Source: Chthoniobacterales bacterium (GTDB taxonomy: Bacteria > Verrucomicrobiota > Verrucomicrobiia > Chthoniobacterales > JACTMZ01). From it: a DNA stretch of 16,229 bases. The stretch is from positions 1 to 16,229 of the forward strand of contig JAFMJK010000022.1 in the NCBI GenBank assembly GCA_017853515.1, written 5' to 3'. The notes beneath the pieces were generated by a model. The model saw only the letters and a list, made by a program, of their open reading frames with translations, did not search any database and was not told where the DNA came from. Below are positions 1 to 6,962 of the stretch, piece after piece. The stretch's first letter is position 1. Each line of letters begins with the position of its first letter. Both the position numbers and the translations under genes were made by a program.

Positions 1-52
1 CCCTACCAACAACGCTCTACCGATAAGTCCACGACCTTTTGGTGTTTGGTAT
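1..52. repeat. Left copy of terminal inverted repeat
   Basis: Positions 2-52 are the exact reverse complement of 16179-16229, 51 bases without a mismatch, so the two window ends carry the same sequence pointing outward. The match stops at position 53 on this side and 16178 on the other. No complete gene lies within it. The most likely explanation is a dispersed repeat, such as the edge of an insertion sequence or a small palindromic element, at which the assembly stopped on both sides. Only a part of the element can be seen. Confidence 0.85.
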
Positions 53-86
53 GACACTTCTACTTTTGGCAAAAAGTCGAAGTGTC
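53..86. repeat. Strong 34-nt hairpin beside the left terminal repeat
   Basis: GACACTTC at 53-60 pairs perfectly with GAAGTGTC at 79-86. After one T/C mismatch, ACTTTT (62-67) pairs with AAAAGT (72-77) around the loop GGCA. That gives 14 paired bases with a 4-nt loop. It directly abuts the 51-bp repeat and is absent from the right-hand copy. It could be a transcription terminator, a recombination hairpin of a mobile element, or an insertion target. A clean uridine tract is lacking on either side, so a terminator is not certain. Confidence 0.75.
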
Positions 87-326
87 AGTTTATACAACTC
101 TCCTACAGCAAGTTATACCAACGTCCCCATGCTTTTGGACTTTGCAGATCGCTTGGCAGGGGCGGCTGGCCCAGCCGGACGCACGCTTTCCAAAACACAG
201 TCAGCGGACCGCTGGGCTTCTGCTCGTAGAGCCATACAGCTCGGAGAGGCCAGAGTTCCCTGCCGGGTCAAATAGCACTGAAGTCCACAGGCTTCAGGCC
301 ATTGGTACTACTCGAATTCTACGCGC
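87..326. other. Non-coding region with several small dyads, no recognised gene
   Basis: No convincing gene lies between the hairpin and the end of sufD. Small dyads are visible: GGCTGG/CCAGCC at 164-176, CAGCGG/CCGCTG at 202-214, GAGC/GCTC at 229-242 with a 6-nt loop, and CTGAAG/CTTCAG at 278-297 with an 8-nt loop. The last lies about 30 bases past the sufD stop codon and could act as a weak terminator, although it lacks a uridine tract. On the minus strand, 267-103 is open for 54 codons ending in TAG and reads plausibly as protein (several Trp, codon use similar to the genes). It has no good start and follows an in-frame TGA. It may be the decayed tail of a mobile-element gene or a structured RNA; I cannot decide. 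Confidence 0.4.
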
Positions 327-1643
327 TTAGAAGCGGAGGGCGGCAGAGAGGCGCTTCTCGACCAAACCCTCGATGTGGCCGCGGAGTTGGGCGTCCGGCA
401 GGCGGTCGAGGACAGTATTGAAGAAGCCCATGACGAGGAGTTGCCGCGCGGCGTCGGGACGGATGCCTCTCGCCTCGAGATAGAAGATCTCCCGGTCGTC
501 CACTTGAGCGGTGGTCGCGCCATGGGTGCACCGGACATCGTCCGCTTCGATCTCCAAACCGGGCATGCTGTTGGCTTCGGCGTCGTCGCTCAGGACGATG
601 TTGCGGACCTTCTGATAGGCGTCTGTTTTGTGCGCGCCGGGTTCGACACGGATGACCCCGGAGAAAATGGTGCGGCCTTTGCCGGTCAGCGCGTTTTGGT
701 AAAGCAGGTCGCTCGTCGCGTTGGGCTTGGCGTGATCCTGGAAAGTTCGCTGGTCGATCATTTGTTCATCCGAGGCAATGTTGACCGAGAGCATGTCGCT
801 GCGGGCGCCTTCGGCCACCATGCGGCTGTAGTTCTCGTTGCGGACAAATTTGCCGCCGAGATTCACCTGCATGCCGAGGCAGGAAGCATCGCGTCCGACG
901 GTGGTGGAGTTGAGATGGAATGCGGTGGCGGAGGGGCTCCATTGCTGCACGCCGACGTAATTCAATTTGGCGCCGTCCTCGACCACGAGGTCATTGACCC
1001 CGCAAGCGAGCGCCGGCGCGTCATCCGCGCTGCGGAAGCAATCGACGACGGTCGCACTGCTGTGACGTTCGCAAACCACCAGCGTGTGCGGGAAGACGGC
1101 AGAGTTCGCACCCTCAACCCAATGGAAAATCTCGATCGGTTTCTCCACGACCAGATCCTTGGGCACGCGGATGAATACGCCGGCGACGGGCCCCGAGCGG
1201 TGCAGCGCGGCATATTTGGCCGAGCCGAGCTTGGCTTCCTGCGCCATGAAGTGTTTTTGCACGAGGTCCGCGTGCTTGGCGGCGGCTTCCTCGAGGGTCA
1301 GGACGACGAGGCCGGCCTTGACCAGATCTTCGGCGGGCGCGGTGGCACCCAAGAGGCGGTTGTTGCCGAAAACAAAACGCGCGGCCGATTCACCGAGCCC
1401 GGTGGAGCGTCCGACCAACGCGGCGGCATCGCTCACCGCGCCGGGATAGCGGAAGGCGTCGAGCGCGAGCGCTTTGACGTTGGAGAAGCGCCATTTTTCG
1501 TCCTTGGCCGCGGGCAGCGGAAGTTTTTGGAAATCTTCCCAGCCGCGCTTGCGCGATGCGACGAACCATTCGGGCCATTGGCCTTCGACGAGGGCGCCTT
1601 CCATCAGGGGGACGCCGGAAACGGGAGCGGATGCCATGATCAT
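327..1643 (-). CDS. sufD: SufD, Fe-S cluster assembly scaffold subunit
   Basis: SufD of the cytosolic SufBC2D complex, which builds Fe-S clusters with sulfur delivered by a SufS-type desulfurase. The 438-residue protein has the SufB/SufD beta-helix core. Its C-terminal hallmark PGLEIEADDVRCTHGAT is at residues 361-377; His374 in CTHGAT corresponds to the functionally important SufD histidine (E. coli His360). It is followed by FYLEARGI and the helical tail QLLVMGFFNTVLDRLP. The N-terminal part has the usual KDEKWRFSNV segment at 47-56. The ATG at 1643 is favoured because GGAGG (1651-1655 on this strand) sits 7 nt upstream; a second in-frame ATG lies at 1637. It follows the sufB stop by 19 nt and is the last gene of the unit. 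No sufS or sufE follows before the window ends. Confidence 0.95.
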   Translation of the reverse strand: MIMASAPVSGVPLMEGALVEGQWPEWFVASRKRGWEDFQKLPLPAAKDEKWRFSNVKALALDAFRYPGAVSDAAALVGRSTGLGESAARFVFGNNRLLGATAPAEDLVKAGLVVLTLEEAAAKHADLVQKHFMAQEAKLGSAKYAALHRSGPVAGVFIRVPKDLVVEKPIEIFHWVEGANSAVFPHTLVVCERHSSATVVDCFRSADDAPALACGVNDLVVEDGAKLNYVGVQQWSPSATAFHLNSTTVGRDASCLGMQVNLGGKFVRNENYSRMVAEGARSDMLSVNIASDEQMIDQRTFQDHAKPNATSDLLYQNALTGKGRTIFSGVIRVEPGAHKTDAYQKVRNIVLSDDAEANSMPGLEIEADDVRCTHGATTAQVDDREIFYLEARGIRPDAARQLLVMGFFNTVLDRLPDAQLRGHIEGLVEKRLSAALRF

Positions 1644-1650
1644 GTGCGGT

Positions 1651-1655
1651 CCTCC
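1651..1655 (-). promoter_or_regulatory. Shine-Dalgarno site of sufD (GGAGG)
   Basis: On the minus strand GGAGG stands 7 nt before the ATG at 1643. This selects that start over the in-frame ATG two codons later. It is one of the few good Shine-Dalgarno sequences in the window. Confidence 0.7.
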
Positions 1656-1662
1656 GGGCCGA

Positions 1663-3072
1663 TCAGCCGACCGAACCTTCCATTTCGAGGTCGATGAGGC
1701 GTTTCAATTCGACGCTGTATTCCATGGGGAATTCGCGCACGAGATCGTTGATGAATCCGTTGACACTCAGGCTCATGGCCTGCGCTTCGGTCAGCCCGCG
1801 CTGCTGCATGTAGAAGATCTGCTCTTCGCTCACCTGGCTGACGCTGGCCTCGTGCTGGCAGGCGTTGCCCGTGCCGCGCACGGTGATGGCCGGATAGGTG
1901 TCGGTGCGGCTGTTCGTGTTGATAAGCAACGCGTCGCACTCCGTGTTGTTTTTGCAGCCCTTGAGGTGGCGCGGGACGTTGACCAATCCGCGATAAGTGG
2001 CGCGGCCGGTGCCGACGCTGATCGACTTCGAGACGATGTTGCTCGTCGTGTCGTCCGCAGCATGGATCATTTTCGCGCCGGTGTCCTGGTGCTGTCCGTC
2101 GCCGGCCAGTGCAATGGAGATGACTTCGCCGCGGGCCCCTCGGCCTTTCATGACCACGCCGGGATATTTCATGGTCAGGCGCGAACCGATGTTGCAGTCG
2201 ATCCATTTGACCTCGGCGTCTTCCATGGCCAGACCGCGCTTGGTCACGAGGTTGAAAACGTTGTTCGACCAGTTTTGCACGGTGATGTATTGGATTTTCG
2301 CACCCTTGAGCGCGACGAGCTCGACCACCGCGCTGTGCAGCGTGGCCGTGTCGAACTTCGGCGCGGTGCAACCTTCCATGTAAGTCACCTCGGCGCCTTC
2401 GTCGGCGATGATGAGCGTGCGCTCGAATTGGCCGAAGTTTTCCGCGTTGATGCGGAAGTAGGCCTGCAACGGATGCGAGACCTTCACGCCCGGCGGGACG
2501 TAGATGAACGAACCGCCGCTGAAGGTGGCGCCGTTCAGCGCGCTGAACTTGTTGTCCCCGGTCGGGATGACTTTGCCGAACCATTTGCGGAAAATTTCCG
2601 GGTGCTCTTTGAGACCCTCGGTGCTGCCGACGAAGATGACACCCTGCTTGCCGACCGCTTCCTTGATGTTGGAGTAGGCCGCCTCGCTGTCGAACTGCGC
2701 TTCGACGCCGGCGAGGAACTTGCGCTCCTGCTCGGGGATGCCGAGGCGCTCGAAAGTTTTCTTCACATCCTCCGGCACTTCATCCCACGACCTCTTTGGC
2801 TTTTGGCCCTGCGAAAGGTAGTAGCGGATGTTGTCGAAGATGATGTTGTCGAGATCCTTCGAAGCCCAGTGGGTCGGCATGGGTTTCTCGAGGAATTTTT
2901 TCAGCGCGTCTTTGCGGAACTCGCGGATCCAATCAGGTTCGCCTTTGACGTCGCAGATGTAATCGATGGTCTTCTCGTTCAACCCGGTGCCGGCATCGAA
3001 TTCGTAATCGACGTCGTAGCGGAAGTTCCCTTTCTCGCGGTCGATCTCCAACTGGTTTTGTGCGTCGCTCAT
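1663..3072 (-). CDS. sufB: SufB, Fe-S cluster assembly scaffold subunit
   Basis: SufB is the scaffold subunit that accepts persulfide sulfur and carries the nascent Fe-S cluster in the SufBC2D complex. The 469-residue protein has the family's highly conserved central and C-terminal blocks: GATFSGGSFIYVPPGV at 181-196, PGVVMKGRGARGE at 304-316, and ECDALLI around Cys379, which aligns with the essential E. coli Cys405. The HEAS motif at His407-Glu408 matches the SufB His/Glu cluster ligand region. The start ATG at 3072 is preceded on this strand by GAAAGGA (3079-3085) with 6 nt spacing, and that Shine-Dalgarno overlaps the sufC stop, so translation is probably coupled. The gap to sufC is 11 nt and to sufD 19 nt. 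The length is standard for SufB. Confidence 0.97.
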   Translation of the reverse strand: MSDAQNQLEIDREKGNFRYDVDYEFDAGTGLNEKTIDYICDVKGEPDWIREFRKDALKKFLEKPMPTHWASKDLDNIIFDNIRYYLSQGQKPKRSWDEVPEDVKKTFERLGIPEQERKFLAGVEAQFDSEAAYSNIKEAVGKQGVIFVGSTEGLKEHPEIFRKWFGKVIPTGDNKFSALNGATFSGGSFIYVPPGVKVSHPLQAYFRINAENFGQFERTLIIADEGAEVTYMEGCTAPKFDTATLHSAVVELVALKGAKIQYITVQNWSNNVFNLVTKRGLAMEDAEVKWIDCNIGSRLTMKYPGVVMKGRGARGEVISIALAGDGQHQDTGAKMIHAADDTTSNIVSKSISVGTGRATYRGLVNVPRHLKGCKNNTECDALLINTNSRTDTYPAITVRGTGNACQHEASVSQVSEEQIFYMQQRGLTEAQAMSLSVNGFINDLVREFPMEYSVELKRLIDLEMEGSVG

Positions 3073-3083
3073 GGTGTGTCCTT

Positions 3084-3848
3084 TCAGGCGCCGACGGGCT
3101 CGGCTTCCGGTTCGATGGCCCAGTCGTAGCCTTCGGCTTCGAGTTTGAGGGCGAGTTCCTTCGTGCCGCTCTCGACGATGCGGCCGTTGACCATGACGTG
3201 GACAATGTCCGGCACGATGTAGTTGAGCAGACGTTGGTAGTGGGTGATGACCAGCATGCCGGTATCCGGGCCGCGCAGCGAGTTGACCCCGTGCGAAACG
3301 ATCTTGAGCGCATCGATGTCGAGACCGGAGTCGGTTTCGTCGAGCAGGGCGAAGGTCGGCTGGAGCATGGCCATCTGCAGGATCTCGCAGCGCTTTTTCT
3401 CGCCGCCGGAGAAACCCTCGTTGACCGAGCGCGAGGTGAAATTGCGCGGCATCTCGAGGAGGTCCATCTTCTCGTAAAGTTTGGCGTAATACTCGGTCGC
3501 CTCGAGTTCGTCGCCCTCGGGCAAGCGGGCCTGCAGGGCGGCACGGAGAAAATTGGCGATGGTCACGCCCGGGATTTCGCTCGGGTATTGGAAAGCCAGG
3601 AAGATGCCTTTGCGCGCGCGCTCGTCCGGCTCCATCTCGAGGATGCTCTCGCCGTCAAAAAGGACATCGCCCGAGGTCACCGTGTAATCGGGGTGACCGG
3701 CAATCACTTTGGCCAGCGTGGACTTGCCCGAGCCGTTCGGGCCCATGATGGCGTGGACTTGTCCGGTCGGCAGGTCGAGGGAAAGTCCGCGGAGAATCTC
3801 GCGGTCGCCGATGCTGACGTGAAGGTTGTCGATTTTGAGGTGCTTCAT
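3084..3848 (-). CDS. sufC: SufC, ABC-type ATPase of the SUF complex
   Basis: SufC is the soluble ABC ATPase that binds SufB and SufD and drives their rearrangement during cluster assembly; it is not a transporter. In 254 residues all ABC motifs are present: Walker A GPNGSGKS at 36-43, Q-loop Gln87 in AFQYP, signature FSGGEKKR at 146-153, Walker B ALLDE at 167-171 and the switch histidine His203. ETDSGLDIDALKIV directly after Walker B is the classical SufC fingerprint that separates it from transporter ATPases. The start ATG at 3848 is only 4 nt from the stop of the upstream regulator gene, without a good Shine-Dalgarno, suggesting translational coupling. The order regulator-sufC-sufB-sufD differs from sufBCD of cyanobacteria and sufCDSUB of Firmicutes. 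Confidence 0.97.
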   Translation of the reverse strand: MKHLKIDNLHVSIGDREILRGLSLDLPTGQVHAIMGPNGSGKSTLAKVIAGHPDYTVTSGDVLFDGESILEMEPDERARKGIFLAFQYPSEIPGVTIANFLRAALQARLPEGDELEATEYYAKLYEKMDLLEMPRNFTSRSVNEGFSGGEKKRCEILQMAMLQPTFALLDETDSGLDIDALKIVSHGVNSLRGPDTGMLVITHYQRLLNYIVPDIVHVMVNGRIVESGTKELALKLEAEGYDWAIEPEAEPVGA

Positions 3849-3852
3849 AAGA

Positions 3853-4326
3853 TTATTTTTTGCGGCAGTCGGCGCAGAGGCCGCGCAGGGAAACTTCCTG
3901 AGTCGTCACGGTGTAGCCGCGCGGGAGTTGGTGGAGCTTTTCCAGCTCGGCGCCGGGGAGCAGCGGAACGTCCATCACCCCGCCGCACTGGGTGCAGGTG
4001 AAGTGTCCGTGCTTGGAGTTGTTCGCGCAGTAGCGGGTCGAACCGCTGTCGAGATGGACTTTGCGGACGAGGCCGCGGTCGGCCAACGTCTCGAGGACAT
4101 TGTAAACCGTGGCCAGAGAAAGCGTTTCCATTTCCGGTTTGGCCCGGAGAAAAACCTCCATGGCGGTCGGGTGGTCCTGCCGGCCGAGAAGAACCTCGTA
4201 GACATGCTTGCGCTGGCGGGTCAGACGCAGTCCGTCCTGCGCGATCGATTCCTCGTAGCGTTTGAGCTGCGACTTCTGGCTGGGCGTTTTGACCGTCATG
4301 GCGGGAGCGGGAAGGTATCGGCGCAT
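3853..4326 (-). CDS. Fur/PerR-family metal-dependent regulator
   Basis: Cytosolic dimeric DNA-binding regulator of the Fur superfamily, about 157 residues (numbering from the ATG at 4326). It has a winged helix (LRLTRQR and LATVYNVLETLADRGLV) followed by a metal-binding dimerisation domain. Two CxxC pairs, Cys111/Cys114 in FTCTQCG and Cys151/Cys154 in CADC, form the structural zinc site. Compared with B. subtilis PerR, the regulatory-site residues His37, His91, His93 and Asp104 are matched by His52, His106, His108 and Asp119, but the oxidation-sensing Asp85 position appears to be Cys100 (RYC). Start choice is uncertain: TTG 4329, ATG 4326, or ATG 4299, the last fitting the usual family length and the candidate promoter. 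It heads the suf unit and probably controls it; the iron versus peroxide signal is unresolved. Confidence 0.9.
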   Translation of the reverse strand: MRRYLPAPAMTVKTPSQKSQLKRYEESIAQDGLRLTRQRKHVYEVLLGRQDHPTAMEVFLRAKPEMETLSLATVYNVLETLADRGLVRKVHLDSGSTRYCANNSKHGHFTCTQCGGVMDVPLLPGAELEKLHQLPRGYTVTTQEVSLRGLCADCRKK

Positions 4327-4339
4327 CAAATTGTTTCAA
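4312..4339 (-). promoter_or_regulatory. Candidate promoter of the regulator-suf unit
   Basis: On the minus strand TTGAAA (4339-4334) is followed after 16 nt by TACCTT (4317-4312). The -35 is good and the -10 weak. If it is used, transcription would begin near 4305, which would favour the ATG at 4299 as a nearly leaderless start. The -35 overlaps the palindrome at 4338-4350. This is inferred from sequence only. Confidence 0.3.
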
Positions 4340-4350
4340 GAATAATTCTT
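4338..4350. promoter_or_regulatory. Palindromic candidate operator of the Fur/PerR regulator
   Basis: AAGAAT-A-ATTCTT is a perfect 6-1-6 inverted repeat in an AT-rich island within otherwise GC-rich DNA. It lies between the divergent regulator-suf unit and the transporter operon. Fur-family sites are typically AT-rich 7-1-7 palindromes (PerR box TTATAATTATTATAA), and the spacing and composition match although the exact bases differ. It lies a few bases upstream of the regulator gene, where autoregulation would be expected, and could also affect the divergent transporter genes. Confidence 0.5.
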
Positions 4351-4400
4351 AATAAGAGTTCGCGCCGGAGCGGGACGGCGGATGCACAGGATGCTATGTA

Positions 4401-4406
4401 GGTGGG
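4401..4406 (+). promoter_or_regulatory. Shine-Dalgarno deciding the binding-protein start
   Basis: GGTGGG precedes the ATG at 4412 by 5 nt. The same ATG gives a protein beginning with a clean signal peptide, while the earlier in-frame ATGs (4382, 4391) would add a cysteine- and tryptophan-containing leader in front of it. Confidence 0.5.
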
Positions 4407-4411
4407 TGCCT

Positions 4412-5194
4412 ATGTCCCGATTCCGCGCCATTTTCCTGATTCTCTGCCTGAGCGGCGCCTCCTCGACGGCAGAAACGCCGGACAGGGTGGTCAGCCTCGC
4501 CCCGAGCATCACGCAAACCGTGCGTTATCTGGGGGGGGAAGACCGGTTGGTTGCGGTGACTTCATTTTGCGAGGCGCCGGACAACATCGCCCGTCTGCCG
4601 GGCGGGATCCTGGCCGATCCGGAAGCCGTGCTTGGACTCGCCCCCGATCTGGTGCTCTGCACGACGATGACACCCGCAACCACGCGGCGGCAGCTCGCCG
4701 CGCTGGGGTTGCGCGTCGAAGTGGTTGACACGCCATCCCTCGATGCGATCAGCGCGGAAACCGCGCGCATCGCCGGTATGCTGGGCGTCGACGCACCCGC
4801 GGAGGAGGCGCCCTTTTCCGCGGCGAACGGACCGACGGCAGCCCTGCTTTTTGGCGCCGACACCGGCTACAGCGCGGGCTGCGGGACACATGCCCACGAA
4901 ATTCTCGAAGCCGCGGGACTGCGCAACATTGCGGCGGAGGTCTCCGGCCCGTGGCCCCAGTTGGGCGAGGAATTCCTCCTCGCCAAAGACCCGGAAATTA
5001 TCGTCATCGCCGATTATGGTGACGCCAAGCGCGAGGATATCCTGGCCATGTTGCGCGCGCATCCGGTGCGCAGTCATTTGCGCGCGGTGCGAAACGGGGA
5101 TGTGATTGTTTTTCCGGCGGGCGCTCTCACTGTGCCGGGCCCCGATGCTCTGGCTGCCGCACCGCAACTGCGCGCCGCCGTTGAATCCCGATGA
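4412..5194 (+). CDS. Periplasmic cobalamin/ferric-chelate binding protein (BtuF-like)
   Basis: Solute-binding component of a cobalamin or iron-chelate ABC importer, acting in the periplasm. The 260-residue product (E. coli BtuF has 266) starts with a signal peptide, MSRFRAIFLILCLSGASSTA, with likely cleavage after Ala20; no lipobox is seen. RVVSLAPSITQTVRYLG (25-41) followed by VAVTSFCEAP is the typical opening of the helical-backbone BtuF family, with DPEAVLGLAPDLVL in the middle and HPVRSHLRAVRNGDVIVFP near the end. Its stop overlaps the start of the ATPase gene as ATGA. No cobalamin riboswitch fits in the short upstream gap. An eight-G run at 4531-4538 lies inside the gene. The ligand cannot be decided between B12, haem and siderophore. 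Confidence 0.85.
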   Translation: MSRFRAIFLILCLSGASSTAETPDRVVSLAPSITQTVRYLGGEDRLVAVTSFCEAPDNIARLPGGILADPEAVLGLAPDLVLCTTMTPATTRRQLAALGLRVEVVDTPSLDAISAETARIAGMLGVDAPAEEAPFSAANGPTAALLFGADTGYSAGCGTHAHEILEAAGLRNIAAEVSGPWPQLGEEFLLAKDPEIIVIADYGDAKREDILAMLRAHPVRSHLRAVRNGDVIVFPAGALTVPGPDALAAAPQLRAAVESR

Positions 5195-5976
5195 AGTCCC
5201 CCGCCCTATCCGCCTCCGATCTGCGCGCCGGTTACGGCGCCGCCGATGTCCTGCGCGGGATCGCTTTCGACCTGCATGCCGGCGAAGTGATCGGGGTCGT
5301 CGGTCCGAACGGCTGTGGCAAGAGCACGCTGCTGCGGGCGCTCACCGGGTTGCTGCCCTTGCGCAGCGGATCAGTGCGCTTCGGCCATCGCGACTTGTCG
5401 GAGATCGCGCCGCGCGAACGGGCCCGCCTCTGCGCCGTGCAACCGCAGACCGAGGCGCCGGTCTTCGATTTCGACGTGCGGCGCTTTGTTCTGCTCGGGC
5501 GCCACGCGTTGCGTCCGCTGCTCGGGTGGGCTGCAACGGCGGACATCACGGCGGTGCACAGCGCGCTGGCCTGCGCACATCTGGAAAACCTCGCCGGCCG
5601 CAGCGTGCGCGAGTTGAGCGCGGGCGAATGGCAACGCGCCCTGCTCGCGCGCGCGCTGGCCCAGGAAACACCGGTGCTTTTGCTCGATGAGCCGGTGGCC
5701 CATCTCGATCCGGGTCATCGTCACGAGGTTCACGTGCTGCTGCGCGATCTCGCCCGCAGCCAAAACAAAGCGATCCTCTGCGTTTCGCACGACCTCAACT
5801 TGGCGGCGGAGTTCAGCGACCGTCTCATGGTCATGCAAAACGGGACGATCCGCGCGCTGGGAACGCCCGAGGACGTTTTGCGCGACGACCTGCTGCAGGA
5901 AGTGTTCGACTGCGACTCGCTGCGTTCCGGGAAAAATCCCTTCAGCGGAAAAACGGGGGTTTTCTTCGCGTCATGA
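5191..5976 (+). CDS. ABC transporter ATPase (FepC/BtuD family)
   Basis: Cytosolic nucleotide-binding subunit powering the uptake system encoded with its neighbours. In 261 residues: Walker A GPNGCGKS at 38-45, Q-loop Gln84 in AVQPQ, signature LSAGEWQR at 142-149, Walker B VLLLDEP at 162-168, D-loop HLD and switch His200 in SHDLNLAAEF. The EWQR extension after the signature is shared with E. coli BtuD. The usual LSGGE is here LSAGE, a tolerated variation in many ABC proteins. The start ATG overlaps the preceding stop (ATGA at 5191-5194), and its own stop overlaps the permease start in the same way (5973-5976), so the three subunits are translationally coupled. Confidence 0.93.
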   Translation: MKSPALSASDLRAGYGAADVLRGIAFDLHAGEVIGVVGPNGCGKSTLLRALTGLLPLRSGSVRFGHRDLSEIAPRERARLCAVQPQTEAPVFDFDVRRFVLLGRHALRPLLGWAATADITAVHSALACAHLENLAGRSVRELSAGEWQRALLARALAQETPVLLLDEPVAHLDPGHRHEVHVLLRDLARSQNKAILCVSHDLNLAAEFSDRLMVMQNGTIRALGTPEDVLRDDLLQEVFDCDSLRSGKNPFSGKTGVFFAS

Positions 5977-6953
5977 AAACCGGAATGCGCCTCGTCCTTC
6001 TCACCGCTGCGGTGCTGGCAGTGATCTGCGCAGCCCTTTGCATCGGTCCGACACAACTGCTGGATCTGCCCAAACTTCTCGCCCTGCTCGGGGGATCGGA
6101 GCGCACGCCCGAACTCGAACGCGCCGCGCTCGTGCTGTGGGAACTGCGGTTGCCGCGCGTTCTGCTCGCCGCCGCGGCGGGCGTCAATCTCGCTCTGGGC
6201 GGACTGCTGCTGCAGACCATTTTCCGCAATCCGCTGGCCGAACCGTATCTGCTCGGGCTTTCCTCGGGCGGCGCGCTAGGCGCAGTGGCCGCCCTTGCGG
6301 CGGGAGCGACCGCAACAGTCTGGCCCGCGCTGGCCGGAAGTTTGGCCGTGGCCGCGGTTGTCCTCCTGCTTTGCCGCCGACGGATCGCATCGGATCTGCC
6401 GTCGCTTCTCCTCGCCGGTGTGGCGCTGGGCGCTTTGGCCCAGGCATTCACCACGGCGATCATCCTGCGCTTCGATCCGGGCGCCATGCGGAGCATTCTG
6501 TTCTGGCTGATGGGCAGTTTCGCCCGATGCGGATGGAACGAGGTGTGGATGCTGGTTCCCGCCGCGCTCGTCGGATGCGTGCTCGTCGTCTTGTTGCACC
6601 GGCCGCTCGACATTTTGGCGCTCGGCAGCGAAAGCGCGCACCACCTCGGCGTTCGCGTGCGGGCCCTGCAGTTGGGCGGGATCGCGCTCGCCGCCATCCT
6701 CGCCGCGCTGACTGTGGCCGCGTGCGGCACACTCGGGTTTATCGGGCTGATGGCCCCGCACATCGCGCGGCGGATCGTCGGTGCAGGTCACGCGGCGACC
6801 GCACCAGCCGCTGCGCTCGTCGGAGCGGGCCTGACCGTGGTCTCGGACCTGGCCGCGCGATCCATTCTCGCCGGGACGGAATTGCCCGTCGGAGTTGTGA
6901 CCGGTGCGCTGGGCTGCGTGTTTTTCCTCGCGCTGCTGCTGCGCAAACGTTGA
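5973..6953 (+). CDS. FecCD/BtuC-family ABC transporter permease
   Basis: Inner-membrane permease of the binding protein-ATPase-permease importer, 326 residues, the same length as E. coli BtuC. Hydrophobic segments run through the whole protein, with the first at about 6-25. Family hallmarks: ELRLPRVLLAAAAG (57-70), the loop FRNPLAEPYLLGLSSGGALG (84-103), and GTLGFIGLMAPHIARRIVG (252-270), which includes the ATPase-coupling region. The ATG at 5973 overlaps the ATPase stop. Being the last of the three subunits, it presumably works as a homodimer. The sequence alone cannot separate a cobalamin from a ferric-siderophore or haem permease. No TonB-dependent receptor is in the window. Confidence 0.94.
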   Translation: MKTGMRLVLLTAAVLAVICAALCIGPTQLLDLPKLLALLGGSERTPELERAALVLWELRLPRVLLAAAAGVNLALGGLLLQTIFRNPLAEPYLLGLSSGGALGAVAALAAGATATVWPALAGSLAVAAVVLLLCRRRIASDLPSLLLAGVALGALAQAFTTAIILRFDPGAMRSILFWLMGSFARCGWNEVWMLVPAALVGCVLVVLLHRPLDILALGSESAHHLGVRVRALQLGGIALAAILAALTVAACGTLGFIGLMAPHIARRIVGAGHAATAPAAALVGAGLTVVSDLAARSILAGTELPVGVVTGALGCVFFLALLLRKR

Positions 6954-6962
6954 GCTGGGCGC

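Noticed and set aside
270..326. Possible 5S or 23S rRNA fragment (GCCATTGGTACTAC resembles a conserved 5S stretch)
   Set aside because: Only about a dozen bases agree, and the preceding sequence does not match the rest of either RNA.
39..330. Two small plus-strand open frames (78 and 82 codons) in the left non-coding region
   Set aside because: They begin in the terminal repeat or hairpin, overlap each other in different frames, and show no Shine-Dalgarno or recognisable motif.
375..1697. Long open frame of 440 codons on the plus strand opposite sufD
   Set aside because: It is the antisense shadow of sufD. High GC depletes stop codons in the opposite frame. Its translation has no recognisable motif while sufD fits its family end to end.
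4327..4411. Cobalamin riboswitch in front of the BtuF-like gene
   Set aside because: The gap is under 90 bases and has no B12-box-like sequence; the riboswitch needs about 200 bases.
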